This document shows, in pieces, positions 1-7,973 of a stretch of 33,283 bases of DNA. The position numbers and the translations under genes were made by a program. Every line of letters begins with the position of its first letter. The stretch's first letter is position 1. A model generated the notes under the pieces. It worked only from the letters and a program-made list of their open reading frames with translations. It searched no databases and was not told the DNA's origin. Source of the stretch: Bacteroidota bacterium. Its GTDB lineage: Bacteria; Bacteroidota; Bacteroidia; Sphingobacteriales; Sphingobacteriaceae. The stretch spans positions 1 through 33,283 of the forward strand of contig JAMFRP010000010.1 in assembly GCA_026224775.1 (NCBI GenBank), in the 5' to 3' direction.

Positions 1-494
1 ACCAGCTTTTACTAAAGCAGGTTACGCAATTAATGCTGGAAGAACTCAATAACGAAAAGCCGGGAAGCGGGGTAATGCTGAAATGCTTGTCGGAAATTAT
101 GTTTATCAATATCATCAGGACCTATTTAGAACAAGCTGTACCCGACAGTGGTTTTCTTTCCGCATTAAACGACACAAGGATCAGCAAGGCGCTAAAACTG
201 ATACAGGATTCACCCCAAAACCACTGGACGCTGGAATCTCTTGCATCGGAGATTGGCATGTCACGTTCTGTTTTCTTTAATCAGTTTAAAAAATTAGTGC
301 ATGAAACACCGTTGAGCTACCTTACTAACTGGCGCATCAGACAAGCCCAAAAGTTATTAACGACGGATAACAGCAATATATCAGAAATTGCAGCAAGTGT
401 TGGTTATCAGTCGGAATCGGCTTTTAACCGGATCTTTAAATCAAAAATAGGGCAAACTCCCGCAGTGTACAGAAGAAGTAAGATTATCGAATAA
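1..494 (+). CDS. AraC-family transcriptional regulator, 5' end outside window
   Basis: The frame is open from base 3 through the first ATG at 33, so the true start lies upstream and this is the C-terminal part of a regulator. The visible protein has a helical linker followed by two AraC-type helix-turn-helix motifs; the first contains LASEIGMSRSVFFNQFKKL and the second SEIAASVGYQSESAFNRIFK, ending with the usual GQTPAVYRR signature. The linker before the first HTH resembles AraC regulators with an N-terminal cupin_6 sensor domain (family knowledge); that sensor would be off the window. It probably controls a neighbouring oxidoreductase gene, perhaps the SDR at 734, but the effector cannot be told from the sequence. 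The 239 bases after it hold no gene. Confidence 0.88.
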   Translation, partial: QLLLKQVTQLMLEELNNEKPGSGVMLKCLSEIMFINIIRTYLEQAVPDSGFLSALNDTRISKALKLIQDSPQNHWTLESLASEIGMSRSVFFNQFKKLVHETPLSYLTNWRIRQAQKLLTTDNSNISEIAASVGYQSESAFNRIFKSKIGQTPAVYRRSKIIE

Positions 495-733
495 TTTTTC
501 GCATGTGGCCTGCACTTCAGGTCGTATTTTTTAACGTCAGCGGATTGAAATACCAAGGACCAGGTAATTCCTTCCACAATGAGTTCACCTTTCTTTTAAA
601 AAATTGCCTGCAGACAAACACAGACTCCGGATGTTTGTATGATTTTTACGGATTCGGCTAAATCAAACGCAGATTTGGATAAATCCTGCCGACCAAAACA
701 GCCCATCTTTGTACGAACAAAAGAAAATCAATT

Positions 734-1609
734 ATGCGCGTATTTGTCACCGGAGCCACAGGCTTCATTGGTACTGCCATTGTGCAGGAATTAATAAATG
801 TCGGTCACCAGGTATTGGGACTGGCCCGTTCAGACGCATCAGCACAAAAACTCATCGATACTGGTGCAGAAGTTCACCGGGGTGACCTGGAAGATCTTGA
901 AAGCCTGCGCAGCGGAGCCGCTCAAGCCGATGGTGTGATCCACGCCGGGTTCATCCATGACTTTACCCGCTTTGCGGAAGTATGTGAAGTAGATAAAAAG
1001 GCTATTGAAACGATCGGCCAGGTATTGGCTGGTTCTGACCGCCCGCTTATTGTTACCTCGGGCACAGCCCTGGTTAGTCCGGGAGAACTGGCCACCGAAG
1101 ATATTAAGCCACCGGTTAACCCTGCGTGGCCGCGAGCTTCGGAGCAAACAGGAGATTCGGTAGGTGCAGCGTCAGTGCGTTTGTCGCCGTCGGTGCATGG
1201 AGATGACGATAAGCATGGCTTTGTGCCGATACTGGTCAATATCGCAAAAGAAAAAGGTTTTTCGGCTTATATCGGCGAAGGGCTGAATCGGTGGAATGCG
1301 GTACATCGGTTGGATGCTGCGCATCTATTTCGTTTAGCTTTGGAAAATGCGACACCCGGTGCCCGTTATCATGCTTCGGCTGAAGAAGCAATTACAGTCA
1401 AGTCTATTGCCGAAGCTATTGGCAAACAACTTAATCTCCCTGTAAGATCAGTTACGCCGGAAGCCGCAGCCGAGCATTTTGGCTGGTTTGCCCATATGGC
1501 CGCGATTGACTGTCCGTCTTCGAGCAAGTGGACACAGGAAACTTTGAACTGGCACCCTATGCATTCGACCTTACTTACGGATATTGAAAACGGCGTTTAC
1601 ACCCAGTAA
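734..1609 (+). CDS. Atypical SDR / NAD-dependent epimerase-like oxidoreductase
   Basis: A 291-residue NAD(P)-binding Rossmann protein. The N-terminus carries the GxxGxxG nucleotide loop (GATGFIG, residues 7-13), and residue conservation through VRLSPSVHGDDDKHGFVP, the NRWNAVHRLDAAHLFRLALE segment and the HFGWFA region is typical of the atypical SDR group annotated simply as SDR family oxidoreductase. The usual extended-SDR Tyr-x-x-x-Lys pair is not evident at the expected place, so the catalytic chemistry may differ from sugar epimerases. The substrate is unknown. The next gene starts two bases after the stop codon, so the two are almost certainly co-transcribed, followed closely by the broken AraC gene. 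Start chosen at the ATG that gives the complete Rossmann beta-strand MRVFVTG. Confidence 0.87.
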   Translation: MRVFVTGATGFIGTAIVQELINVGHQVLGLARSDASAQKLIDTGAEVHRGDLEDLESLRSGAAQADGVIHAGFIHDFTRFAEVCEVDKKAIETIGQVLAGSDRPLIVTSGTALVSPGELATEDIKPPVNPAWPRASEQTGDSVGAASVRLSPSVHGDDDKHGFVPILVNIAKEKGFSAYIGEGLNRWNAVHRLDAAHLFRLALENATPGARYHASAEEAITVKSIAEAIGKQLNLPVRSVTPEAAAEHFGWFAHMAAIDCPSSSKWTQETLNWHPMHSTLLTDIENGVYTQ

Positions 1610-1610
1610 A

Positions 1611-2537
1611 ATGAAAATCATTGTAACAGGTTCTTTAGGGAACATTAGCCAACCGCTGACAGCAACATTGATCGCTCAGGGACATCAAGTGACTGTGATT
1701 AGCAGCGATTCTAAAAAACAAACTGCTATTGAAGCTTTGGGCGCGGCGGCAGCTATTGGGTCGATAGCCGATGTCAATTTTTTGACGAATACTTTCAAAG
1801 GCGCAGACGTGGTTTACGCGATGATCCCGCTAAGTTTTACAGAGCCGGATCTGGGAGCCTATATGCACCGGATGGCGCAGAACTATGCAGAGGCTTTAAA
1901 GGAGGCTGGTATCAAACGGATCGTGGTCATGAGTGGCTGGGCTGCTGACCTGGTCAAAGCCGAAAACGTAGAACACCTATTTGATGGACTGGACGCTTCC
2001 ATTACGATCATGCGGCCCGGTTCATTTTACACTAATTTCTACCAGTCTATAGGCCTGATCAAAGGCAAAGGTTTTCTCGGCAAATTCCTGACGTTACGTT
2101 ATTCCGGCCTCTGGGCTTTGCTGACCGGTAAGACCGGCCTGCTGATGGGGAATTATGGCGGAGATGATCGTATCGTTTTTGTATCGCCGAAAGACATCGC
2201 CGATGCGGTAGCCGAGGAACTGCTATTACAACCAAAAGAGAAAACCATCCGATATGTCGGCAGCGAGGAAATGACCTGTAACGAAGCGGCAAAGATTATC
2301 GGTAGCGCAGTAGGAAAACCCTGGTTAAAATGGGTGCTGCTTTCGGACAAGGAAATGCTGCAGGGGTTAAAAATGGCTAAGTTACCTGAAAAACTAGCGG
2401 AAATTTTAGTGGAAATGCAGGCGGCGATGCACATCGGTAAAACGCTGGAGAACTTTCACCGGAGCCAACCCAAAATGGGCAAAGTTAAACTTTCCGATTT
2501 CGCTAAGGAGTTCGCAGCAGTCTACCATCAAAAATAA
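1611..2537 (+). CDS. NmrA-like NAD(P)-binding oxidoreductase
   Basis: A 308-residue protein of the NmrA/NAD(P)H-binding group of atypical SDRs. It begins MKIIVTGSLGNISQPL, a Rossmann loop in which the first glycines are kept, continues with GADVVYAMIPL and KEAGIKRIVVMSGWAADL, and has the MRPGSFYTNFY segment typical of NmrA-like and azoreductase/quinone-oxidoreductase-like members. An ATG in the same frame at 1584 lies inside the preceding gene; I prefer the ATG at 1611 because it puts the Rossmann strand at the N-terminus and leaves a one-base gap to the upstream stop. It forms an operon with the upstream SDR gene, and the damaged AraC gene starts 12 bases downstream. Members act as NAD(P)H-dependent reductases or as redox-sensing regulators; which applies here cannot be told. 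Confidence 0.88.
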   Translation: MKIIVTGSLGNISQPLTATLIAQGHQVTVISSDSKKQTAIEALGAAAAIGSIADVNFLTNTFKGADVVYAMIPLSFTEPDLGAYMHRMAQNYAEALKEAGIKRIVVMSGWAADLVKAENVEHLFDGLDASITIMRPGSFYTNFYQSIGLIKGKGFLGKFLTLRYSGLWALLTGKTGLLMGNYGGDDRIVFVSPKDIADAVAEELLLQPKEKTIRYVGSEEMTCNEAAKIIGSAVGKPWLKWVLLSDKEMLQGLKMAKLPEKLAEILVEMQAAMHIGKTLENFHRSQPKMGKVKLSDFAKEFAAVYHQK

Positions 2538-2549
2538 GTATCTTGTGTT

Positions 2550-3473
2550 ATGAATAATCACCAGCTATTCCGTTTCCATACGATCACCGAATATCACCGC
2601 GCCGCAGGCCTGCCTAAACCGGCACACCCGCTGATCAGCTTGGTGCATATGGAAGACCTGAACCGGCCTCTGGCAGAAGGCCCGTTCAGTTTAACCTATG
2701 ATTTCTATTCGATCTCACTGAAAAGGATGAAGAACGCCAAATTTAAATATGGCCAGCAGGCCAGCGATTTTGATGAAGGTGTACTTTTCTTTATGTCACC
2801 CGGCCAGGTCTTTGGCATGGACATCGAAAAGGGCGGCGTGATACACCGGCCCGAAGGCTGGATCATCCTGATCCATCCGGATTTTTTGTGGAATACCTCG
2901 CTGGCCAAAACCATTAAACAATACGAGTTCTTCAATTATTCAGTTTATGAGGCGCTGTACTTATCGGACAAGGAAGAGACCATGCTCACCACCATTGCGC
3001 AAAATATCTAGCAGGAATAACATGCCAATATCGACCGGTTTAGCCAAAGCGTAATCATTGCCCAGTTAGAACTTTTGCTGACTTATTCCGAAAGGTTCTA
3101 TCAGCGCCAGTTCATCACTCGTAAGATCGCCAGCCACGAAATCCTAATCAAACTGGAAGATTTACTCACCAATTATTTTAACAGCGGTGCGCTTGCCCAA
3201 AAAGGATTGCCGAGCGTAACCTACATCGCCGAAACCTTAAATATTTCACCCGGATACCTGAGCGGTTTGCTCAAATCCCTAACCGGACAAAACACCCAGC
3301 AGCATTTGCACAATAAGCTGATCGAACTGGCCAAAGAAAAGCTGTCAACAACGAATCTGTCCGTCAGCGAGATCGCCTATGAATTGGGATTCGAGCACCT
3401 GCAATCTTTCAGTAAGCTTTTCAAGACCAAGACCAGCCTCTCGCCAATGGAGTTCAGGCATTCCTTTAATTAA
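2550..3473 (+). pseudogene. AraC-family regulator broken by two in-frame stop codons
   Basis: One reading frame encodes a complete AraC-type regulator of about 307 codons, but it contains TAG at 3009-3011 and TAA at 3018-3020. The first part (2550-3011, 153 residues) is the N-terminal cupin-like sensor domain (FHTITEYHRAAGLPKPAHPL and FFMSPGQVFGMD). The second part, readable in the same frame after 3020, has the linker SQSVIIAQLELLLTYSERFY and both HTH motifs (AETLNISPGYLSGLLK and SEIAYELGFEHLQSFSKLFK). In homologues the interrupted stretch usually reads like I-x-Q-E-Y-x-x-N-I-D, so each stop is probably one substitution (a Glu-like codon to TAG, Tyr to TAA). No frameshift is present and the rest is undamaged, suggesting recent inactivation or a sequencing problem. 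A restart at TTG 3075 could still give an isolated DNA-binding domain. Confidence 0.85.
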
Positions 3474-3486
3474 ACCATACTAAAAG

Positions 3487-3990
3487 CTATTTTTCGATCA
3501 AAGCGCAATACATATTCCCTGAACGATAAGCAGAGGGGCATTCACTGACTTTAACGATCTTATGATAACCAAGCGTCCCGAATAAAGTCTGCAATTGCTT
3601 AAAAGTAACAGGAAAGGGTACCCACGGATTGGCGCTGTCAGTATCATATTCAATCATGATAAAACGGGGCGAGCCTATAAACATCGGTTCCAGCTTCCTG
3701 ATCAAGGCGGTTTTTTCCGCCACATAATGAATCGCATTGGCCATCAAAATACCATCCAGTCCTGAAAGCTTTAAATCATCCCGCTCAAAATTTGCCCGCA
3801 GCAAATCAACATTCGGCAAATCTAATTGCTGCTTTTCCCGGTCAACTGCAATGATATGGCTTCCAGTCGGCAGTAAGGAATTTAAAGCCTTAGTAAAAGT
3901 CCCGCTGCCACAACCCAAATCCGCCCAAACCTCTGGTTCATTCCTACTTACCGCCTTTTCGATCAATGAAATAGCATCCTCATCTCTCAT
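3487..3990 (-). CDS. Class I SAM-dependent methyltransferase
   Basis: A 167-residue small methyltransferase. Motif I is clear (VWADLGCGSGTFT, about residues 21-33), followed by the acidic end of strand beta-2 (AVDRE), the NVDLLRANFERDDL segment and DGILMANAIHYV, which corresponds to motif II/III of class I enzymes. It is short compared with many members of about 200 residues but looks complete from its ATG. It is convergent with the AraC pseudogene (13-base gap) and lies on the same strand as the epimerase at 4013-4873, ending the short minus-strand group. The methyl acceptor is unknown; small proteins of this form are often annotated only as class I SAM-dependent methyltransferase. Confidence 0.85.
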   Translation of the reverse strand: MRDEDAISLIEKAVSRNEPEVWADLGCGSGTFTKALNSLLPTGSHIIAVDREKQQLDLPNVDLLRANFERDDLKLSGLDGILMANAIHYVAEKTALIRKLEPMFIGSPRFIMIEYDTDSANPWVPFPVTFKQLQTLFGTLGYHKIVKVSECPSAYRSGNMYCALIEK

Positions 3991-4012
3991 GTAAACAAGT
4001 TAACAACTTATT

Positions 4013-4873
4013 TTACAAAATATCCAAATCACGCGCCACATAATAGCTTGGTACCAACGGCCTGAAGCCGGTCCTGCTCCTGAGTTTTGAAACATCCAGT
4101 ATTCCTTCAAACGGATCAGCTAATGGGCCTTCTGCAGGGTCAAAGGCATCAGCCGCTTTCCCTACAGAATCGGCAAGCTCGTATAATGTAATGGGTGCAT
4201 CGTCAACCACATTGAATATCTCTCCGTTCAGTCCGTTGATATTGAGTAGTAAAATTAATGCCTGGGCAACATCCAGATGGTGCACCATGTGCATTCTTGA
4301 CCCGGAGTGACGTTTCATTTTTTTCAACAGCGGAATGATCTCTTCTATATGCGGATCTCTATCGCCATAAACAAAACCTAAACGCAGTACACGTACATCA
4401 AAGCCTGTGTTTTCATGAAGCGAAAGGAGCTCCCGCTCAGCTGCAATTTTGCTGGACGAGTATGCCCTGGGGTCGTTAATGTTTACTACATCATCTTCCT
4501 TCGCAGGATGCTGGTAGCCTGAGCTATATACGTTGCCGGTGCTCGCAAAAATAAATCTTTTTATGCCTGCTGCAATTGCTGCATCTGCAAGTGCCACAGT
4601 TCCTGCATGATTTGTCTTCACAATGCCTTCATTATCAGTAAAGGTCCGGAAAAGTGCGGCCAGGTGTATCACTGCATCAATACCTTCTACCGCGGGTGGC
4701 AAAGTATCTGCATTAAATAAATCTCCAATAACAACCCTGGCGCCGAGTTCGGCTAATCCCGACGCTTTCACGGCATCACGCACCAGGATACTAACGTCAT
4801 GGCCTTTTGCTAAAAGGCGTGGAACAAATCTGCTGCCTACCTTTCCGGTGGCGCCTGTAACTAAAATTTTCAT
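4013..4873 (-). CDS. NAD(P)-dependent epimerase/dehydratase (extended SDR)
   Basis: A 286-residue extended SDR. It has the Rossmann loop GATGKVG (residues 7-13), the HLAAL segment (about 70-74), the STGNVYSS strand carrying the catalytic Ser/Thr region (about 111-118), and the catalytic pair Tyr138 and Lys142 in YSSSK. The C-terminal half has [12 protein letters not shown] and [14 protein letters not shown], the usual substrate-domain landmarks of NAD-dependent epimerase/dehydratases. Unlike the oxidoreductases at 734 and 1611, it keeps the full catalytic set, so it is likely an active dehydrogenase or epimerase. The substrate is unknown. It is transcribed in the same direction as, and just downstream of, the AraC regulator at 4937-5818, a common arrangement for a regulator and its target. 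Confidence 0.88.
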   Translation of the reverse strand: MKILVTGATGKVGSRFVPRLLAKGHDVSILVRDAVKASGLAELGARVVIGDLFNADTLPPAVEGIDAVIHLAALFRTFTDNEGIVKTNHAGTVALADAAIAAGIKRFIFASTGNVYSSGYQHPAKEDDVVNINDPRAYSSSKIAAERELLSLHENTGFDVRVLRLGFVYGDRDPHIEEIIPLLKKMKRHSGSRMHMVHHLDVAQALILLLNINGLNGEIFNVVDDAPITLYELADSVGKAADAFDPAEGPLADPFEGILDVSKLRSRTGFRPLVPSYYVARDLDIL

Positions 4874-4936
4874 AGAACAAAGTTCTCGTTAAAACCTGCA
4901 CGTTACTAACGATAATCAAACCAATAAGTATGATTT

Positions 4937-5818
4937 TCAAACTTTTTCTTTTCGAATAGATTTAGGGTTAGTACCGGTTATCCGTTTGAAATAGTTGTTG
5001 AAATAGGTAGGATATTCGAAGCCGAGTGCATAGGCAATCTCTGCCACGCTCCAGTCGGTGTACTGCAAAAGGGCTTTTGCTTCAGCGGTAATACGCTCTG
5101 CAATGTGCACAGATGTAGGCTTACCGGTCACTTCTTTTATGGAGCGGTTAAGGTAATTTACATGTACAGCCAGGCCCGCGGCAAAGTCCAGTGCGGTGCG
5201 TAGCCTGAGGGGTTCGCCCGTACGCTCTATGGGGAACTGCCTTTCCAGCAGATCCATAAATAAATGACTGATCCTGGTGGCTGCGTTTTTGAATTTCGAT
5301 ACATTTTGCGACGGCTGGATTCTCAATGCTTCATGAATGATCAGTTCTATGCAGTTCCTGATCAGTTCGCCCTTGTAAGGATAATCACCGTTGTACACAG
5401 CCAGCATCTTTTGAAAAATGCCGGTCATAAAGGCGACCTGTTCACTATTGAGCGGAATTACAGGTGTGTCGCCCGTGTGAAATAAGGGGGAGTTTTTCAA
5501 TACCCCTGTCCGTTCCCTTCCTGTAATAAAAGTTTCGGTAAAAATACAGGCGTAGCCGGTGGTGTTTTTAGAACGGCGAATAACAGAACGAGGTACGTTG
5601 GGGTTGACGAAAAAGAGAACCGTATCATTAAGTTCTAAAATTTGATCGCCGTAGCCAACAGTCATTTCACCAGTGACTAAGCCCATTTTATAAAAATCAC
5701 GCCTGCCACGGGAAACTGGGATATCTACAGATACGGGCAGCTCATGCACCTTAAAACCTTTCAGTCTCAGGTCTTCCATATTCACCCCGGGAATTTCAGC
5801 TAACACATCGACGGCCAT
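4937..5818 (-). CDS. AraC-family transcriptional regulator
   Basis: A 293-residue regulator with an N-terminal cupin-like ligand domain (residues about 20-150, including DTVLFFVNPNVPRSV) and a C-terminal AraC DNA-binding domain. The first HTH region is AVHVNYLNRSIKEVTGKPTS and the second SVAEIAYALGFEYPTYFNNYFKRITG, ending in TNPKSIRK. This architecture is the common Bacteroidota AraC type that often sits beside an oxidoreductase it controls; the epimerase at 4013-4873 is the natural candidate (inference). It is complete, starting at the ATG complementary to 5816-5818. The inducer is unknown. Confidence 0.9.
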   Translation of the reverse strand: MAVDVLAEIPGVNMEDLRLKGFKVHELPVSVDIPVSRGRRDFYKMGLVTGEMTVGYGDQILELNDTVLFFVNPNVPRSVIRRSKNTTGYACIFTETFITGRERTGVLKNSPLFHTGDTPVIPLNSEQVAFMTGIFQKMLAVYNGDYPYKGELIRNCIELIIHEALRIQPSQNVSKFKNAATRISHLFMDLLERQFPIERTGEPLRLRTALDFAAGLAVHVNYLNRSIKEVTGKPTSVHIAERITAEAKALLQYTDWSVAEIAYALGFEYPTYFNNYFKRITGTNPKSIRKEKV

Positions 5819-6035
5819 GCCCCAAAACTAATGAAATCAAACCTTTAAAAGAATTGAATTAGGATTATAGATAAAATACTTTTTGAAGGCCAAGTAAAAA
5901 TGGGGAAGGCCTCCAAGCCGGTATCGGGATAAACTTCAGAAACGATGATTTGCCTCATGGTAAGTTGGTTACCCCCGAAACACTCACAATCTTTTGATCT
6001 CTTGTTCGAGCCCATATGGGTACACCCCTAAAAGA

Positions 6036-6052
6036 TCTTAGTTAAACTAAGA
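6036..6052. terminator. 17-base dyad downstream of lrp-like gene
   Basis: Perfect inverted repeat with 8-base arms (tcttagtt / aactaaga) around one central base, lying 35 bases past the stop of the Lrp/AsnC gene in its direction of transcription. There is no clear U-tract on that side, and the loop would be tight, so it could equally be a protein-binding dyad. The surrounding 5819-6086 stretch contains no gene that I can see. Confidence 0.3.
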
Positions 6053-6086
6053 CCTATCCTATTTTATACCTTTTTAAACTGCTGAT

Positions 6087-6554
6087 TTACCTTACATCAA
6101 AGGAGGTTTCGCATTTTCCCTCTGCCATTACAAAAAAGCTTTCGAAGTGGGGTTTTCCGGGTAACCTGGCCAGTTTTTTTAACAGGATCTGGCTGTATTC
6201 ATCCATGTCGCTGATGACCACACGCATCAAAAAGTCATAAGCACCCGACATATGATAACATTCCTTTACTTCTTTCAGCTTTACGGCTTCTGTCATAAAA
6301 CTACTCAGGCTCTCTTCTGTATGCTCAATCAGCTTTGCCTGTACATAGCCAATCAAACCATAACCAACCTTTTTGGCATCTAAAATAGCTGTAAACCGCT
6401 TGATATAACCACCCTCAAACAGATGCTGAATGCGTACCTGCACGGGCGTTTCAGACAAGCCGATCTGTGCCCCTATTTTCTTACAGGATATACGGCAATC
6501 CTGTTGCAGAATATCCAGAATACCCATATCAAATTTATCTAATTTTTTTTTCAT
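6087..6554 (-). CDS. Lrp/AsnC-family transcriptional regulator
   Basis: A 155-residue leucine-responsive-type regulator. The N-terminal winged HTH is clear (LDKFDMGILDILQQDCRIS, then KKIGAQIGLSETPVQVRIQHL), followed by GYIKRFTAILDAKKVGYG, which links to the C-terminal RAM/AsnC ligand-binding domain (KEVKECYHMSGAYDFLMRVV, residues about 90-115). ATG at 6554 is preferred to an upstream TTG two codons earlier. It is divergent from the serC-like operon at 6865-10149, so it probably regulates that operon and itself in response to an amino acid (family knowledge plus context). A 12-base-arm dyad 30 bases upstream of its start is a good operator candidate. Length matches the family. Confidence 0.92.
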   Translation of the reverse strand: MKKKLDKFDMGILDILQQDCRISCKKIGAQIGLSETPVQVRIQHLFEGGYIKRFTAILDAKKVGYGLIGYVQAKLIEHTEESLSSFMTEAVKLKEVKECYHMSGAYDFLMRVVISDMDEYSQILLKKLARLPGKPHFESFFVMAEGKCETSFDVR

Positions 6555-6583
6555 TCGCAAACAGGCTTAGTGTAATAAATACA

Positions 6584-6626
6584 TTTATACTTATCCTATA
6601 ACCCGTGGGTCTAAGATAAGTATAAA
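6584..6626. promoter_or_regulatory. Operator-like dyad upstream of lrp
   Basis: Perfect 12-base arms, tttatacttatc at 6584-6595 and its reverse complement at 6615-6626, separated by 19 bases that themselves contain accc-gt-gggt. It lies 30 bases upstream of the Lrp/AsnC start codon. AT-rich dyads of this size near the regulator's own promoter are typical Lrp-family binding sites, so autoregulation and control of the divergent serC-like operon are likely (inference). Confidence 0.5.
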
Positions 6627-6723
6627 CGACTAAATAAAGTAAATAGACTTTAAAAACCGATAAATACACGTATGAATAAGTCAATGACATAGTGTACTGA
6701 AACCATCAAAATACCTATAAAAC

Positions 6724-6788
6724 CACCTTTTAAAGATTCAAAAAAGGTGTTTTAACTAAAAATAAAGTATCAAATAGGCGAAACACCT
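6724..6788 (+). promoter_or_regulatory. Overlapping alternative stem-loops before serC-like gene
   Basis: cacctttt (6724-6731) can pair with aaaaggtg (6742-6749), while the overlapping aggtgttt (6745-6752) can instead pair with aaacacct (6781-6788). The two pairings are mutually exclusive, as in attenuators, but the stems are only 8 bp and no leader peptide or regulator is visible, so this is a weak call. Confidence 0.25.
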
Positions 6789-6864
6789 AAATATAACTCA
6801 CTGTATAGGTAATAAGCCTCAAATACTGAAACTTTGCAGCGTAAAATAACCAATTATTTGTACG

Positions 6865-7965
6865 ATGTCAGCAATCCTTAAACATAACTTTGGTGCAGGC
6901 CCCTGTATCCTGCCGCAAACTGTTTTGCAACGTGCTGCCGAAGCCGTAAAAAAGTGGGAGCCGGTAGGTTTATCCATCCTTGAAATTTCCCATCGATCCC
7001 CCGAATTTGAAAGCATTGTGAAAGAAACAGAAATGCTGATCCGCGAACTGCTGAATGTTCCGGATGATTACAGCGTGCTGTTCTTACAGGGTGGCGCCAG
7101 TATGCAGTTTTGCATGGTGCCTATGAATTTTTTGCAGGGCAACAAAAAAGAAGCTGCTTACCTTGATGCCGGATATTTCGGCGTTAAAGCGATTAAAGAA
7201 GCACAGTTTTTCGGAAAAGTGAACATTATCGGCTCCAGTAAAGATGCTGGCTATACCCATCTTCCGGAGGACTACACGATACCTGAGGATGCTGCTTATT
7301 TCCATTACACCAGCAACAATACCATTGAAGGCACACAAATGTGGGGAGCGCTGAAATCACCCGTTCCCGTAGTTTGTGATATGTCCTCGGATATTTTCAG
7401 CCGCGAGATCGATGTCTCCAAGTTTGACTTGATTTATGCTGGTGCTCAAAAAAATACCGGACCAGCGGGACTGACCATCGTGATTGCAAAAAACCGATTC
7501 CTAGATAGTGTTAAACACCCTATTCCGTCCATGCTGGATTACCGCATCTACCGTGACAATGGCTCGATGTATAACACACCTCCAGTATTCGCGATCTATA
7601 CCGCGATGCTCAATCTGCAATGGCTGAAAGAGAAAGGCGGCGTGCAATTCATAGCTAAAGAAAACCTTGCCAAAGCGCAATTGTTATATGATGAAATAGA
7701 TCGCAACCCGTTGTTTAAGGGTACTGCTGCCCGCGAACACCGCTCGCTGATGAATGTGACTTTTCGTATGGAAAGCCCTGCGAATGAGGCTGACTTCTTA
7801 ACATATGCAGCAAAATCGGGCATGGTTGGCATCAAAGGGTACCGCACGGTTGGTGGGTTCCGGGCTTCGCTTTATAACGCCTTGCCTTATGAAAGCGTAA
7901 AGGCTTTGATTGGGTGTATGCAGGCTTATGTCGAAACGGTTATACCATCTCAGTCAACTTATTAA
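6865..7965 (+). CDS. serC: Phosphoserine aminotransferase (SerC) family protein
   Basis: A 366-residue class V PLP aminotransferase of the SerC family, which normally interconverts 3-phosphohydroxypyruvate plus glutamate and phosphoserine plus 2-oxoglutarate. Visible landmarks are HNFGAGPCILP at the N-terminus, EISHRSPEF with the His43-Arg44 phosphate-binding pair, FLQGGAS, HYTSNNTIEGTQM, the PLP lysine Lys196 in YAGAQKNTGPAG, and GGFRASLYNALP near the C-terminus. Two positions depart from what I recall of the well-studied enzymes: the PLP-stacking Trp is Phe105 in DAGYFGVKA, and the KGHR motif reads KGYR. It is the first gene of an operon with DUF1015 (8-base gap) and threonine dehydrogenase. 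No serA is present between them, although serC-serA-DUF1015 is common in this phylum, so the cell may have another housekeeping SerC. Confidence 0.87.
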   Translation: MSAILKHNFGAGPCILPQTVLQRAAEAVKKWEPVGLSILEISHRSPEFESIVKETEMLIRELLNVPDDYSVLFLQGGASMQFCMVPMNFLQGNKKEAAYLDAGYFGVKAIKEAQFFGKVNIIGSSKDAGYTHLPEDYTIPEDAAYFHYTSNNTIEGTQMWGALKSPVPVVCDMSSDIFSREIDVSKFDLIYAGAQKNTGPAGLTIVIAKNRFLDSVKHPIPSMLDYRIYRDNGSMYNTPPVFAIYTAMLNLQWLKEKGGVQFIAKENLAKAQLLYDEIDRNPLFKGTAAREHRSLMNVTFRMESPANEADFLTYAAKSGMVGIKGYRTVGGFRASLYNALPYESVKALIGCMQAYVETVIPSQSTY

Positions 7966-7973
7966 GCTAAGCT

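Larger units (their letters stand above)
6555..6864. promoter_or_regulatory. Divergent lrp / serC-like intergenic control region
   Basis: This 310-base AT-rich spacer has no convincing ORF and must carry the promoters of both divergent units. It contains a strong dyad near the lrp start (6584-6626) and two overlapping potential stem-loops nearer the serC-like gene (6724-6749 and 6745-6788). I could not fix a promoter with confidence on either side. Confidence 0.55.

Noticed and set aside
3009..3020. Programmed stop read-through or recoded amino acid in the AraC gene
   Set aside because: Two different stops (TAG and TAA) nine bases apart with no recoding structure visible; pseudogenisation is simpler.
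6004..6030. tRNA-like T-loop sequence (gttcgagccc) upstream of the lrp terminator region
   Set aside because: No acceptor, anticodon or D arms could be folded around it.
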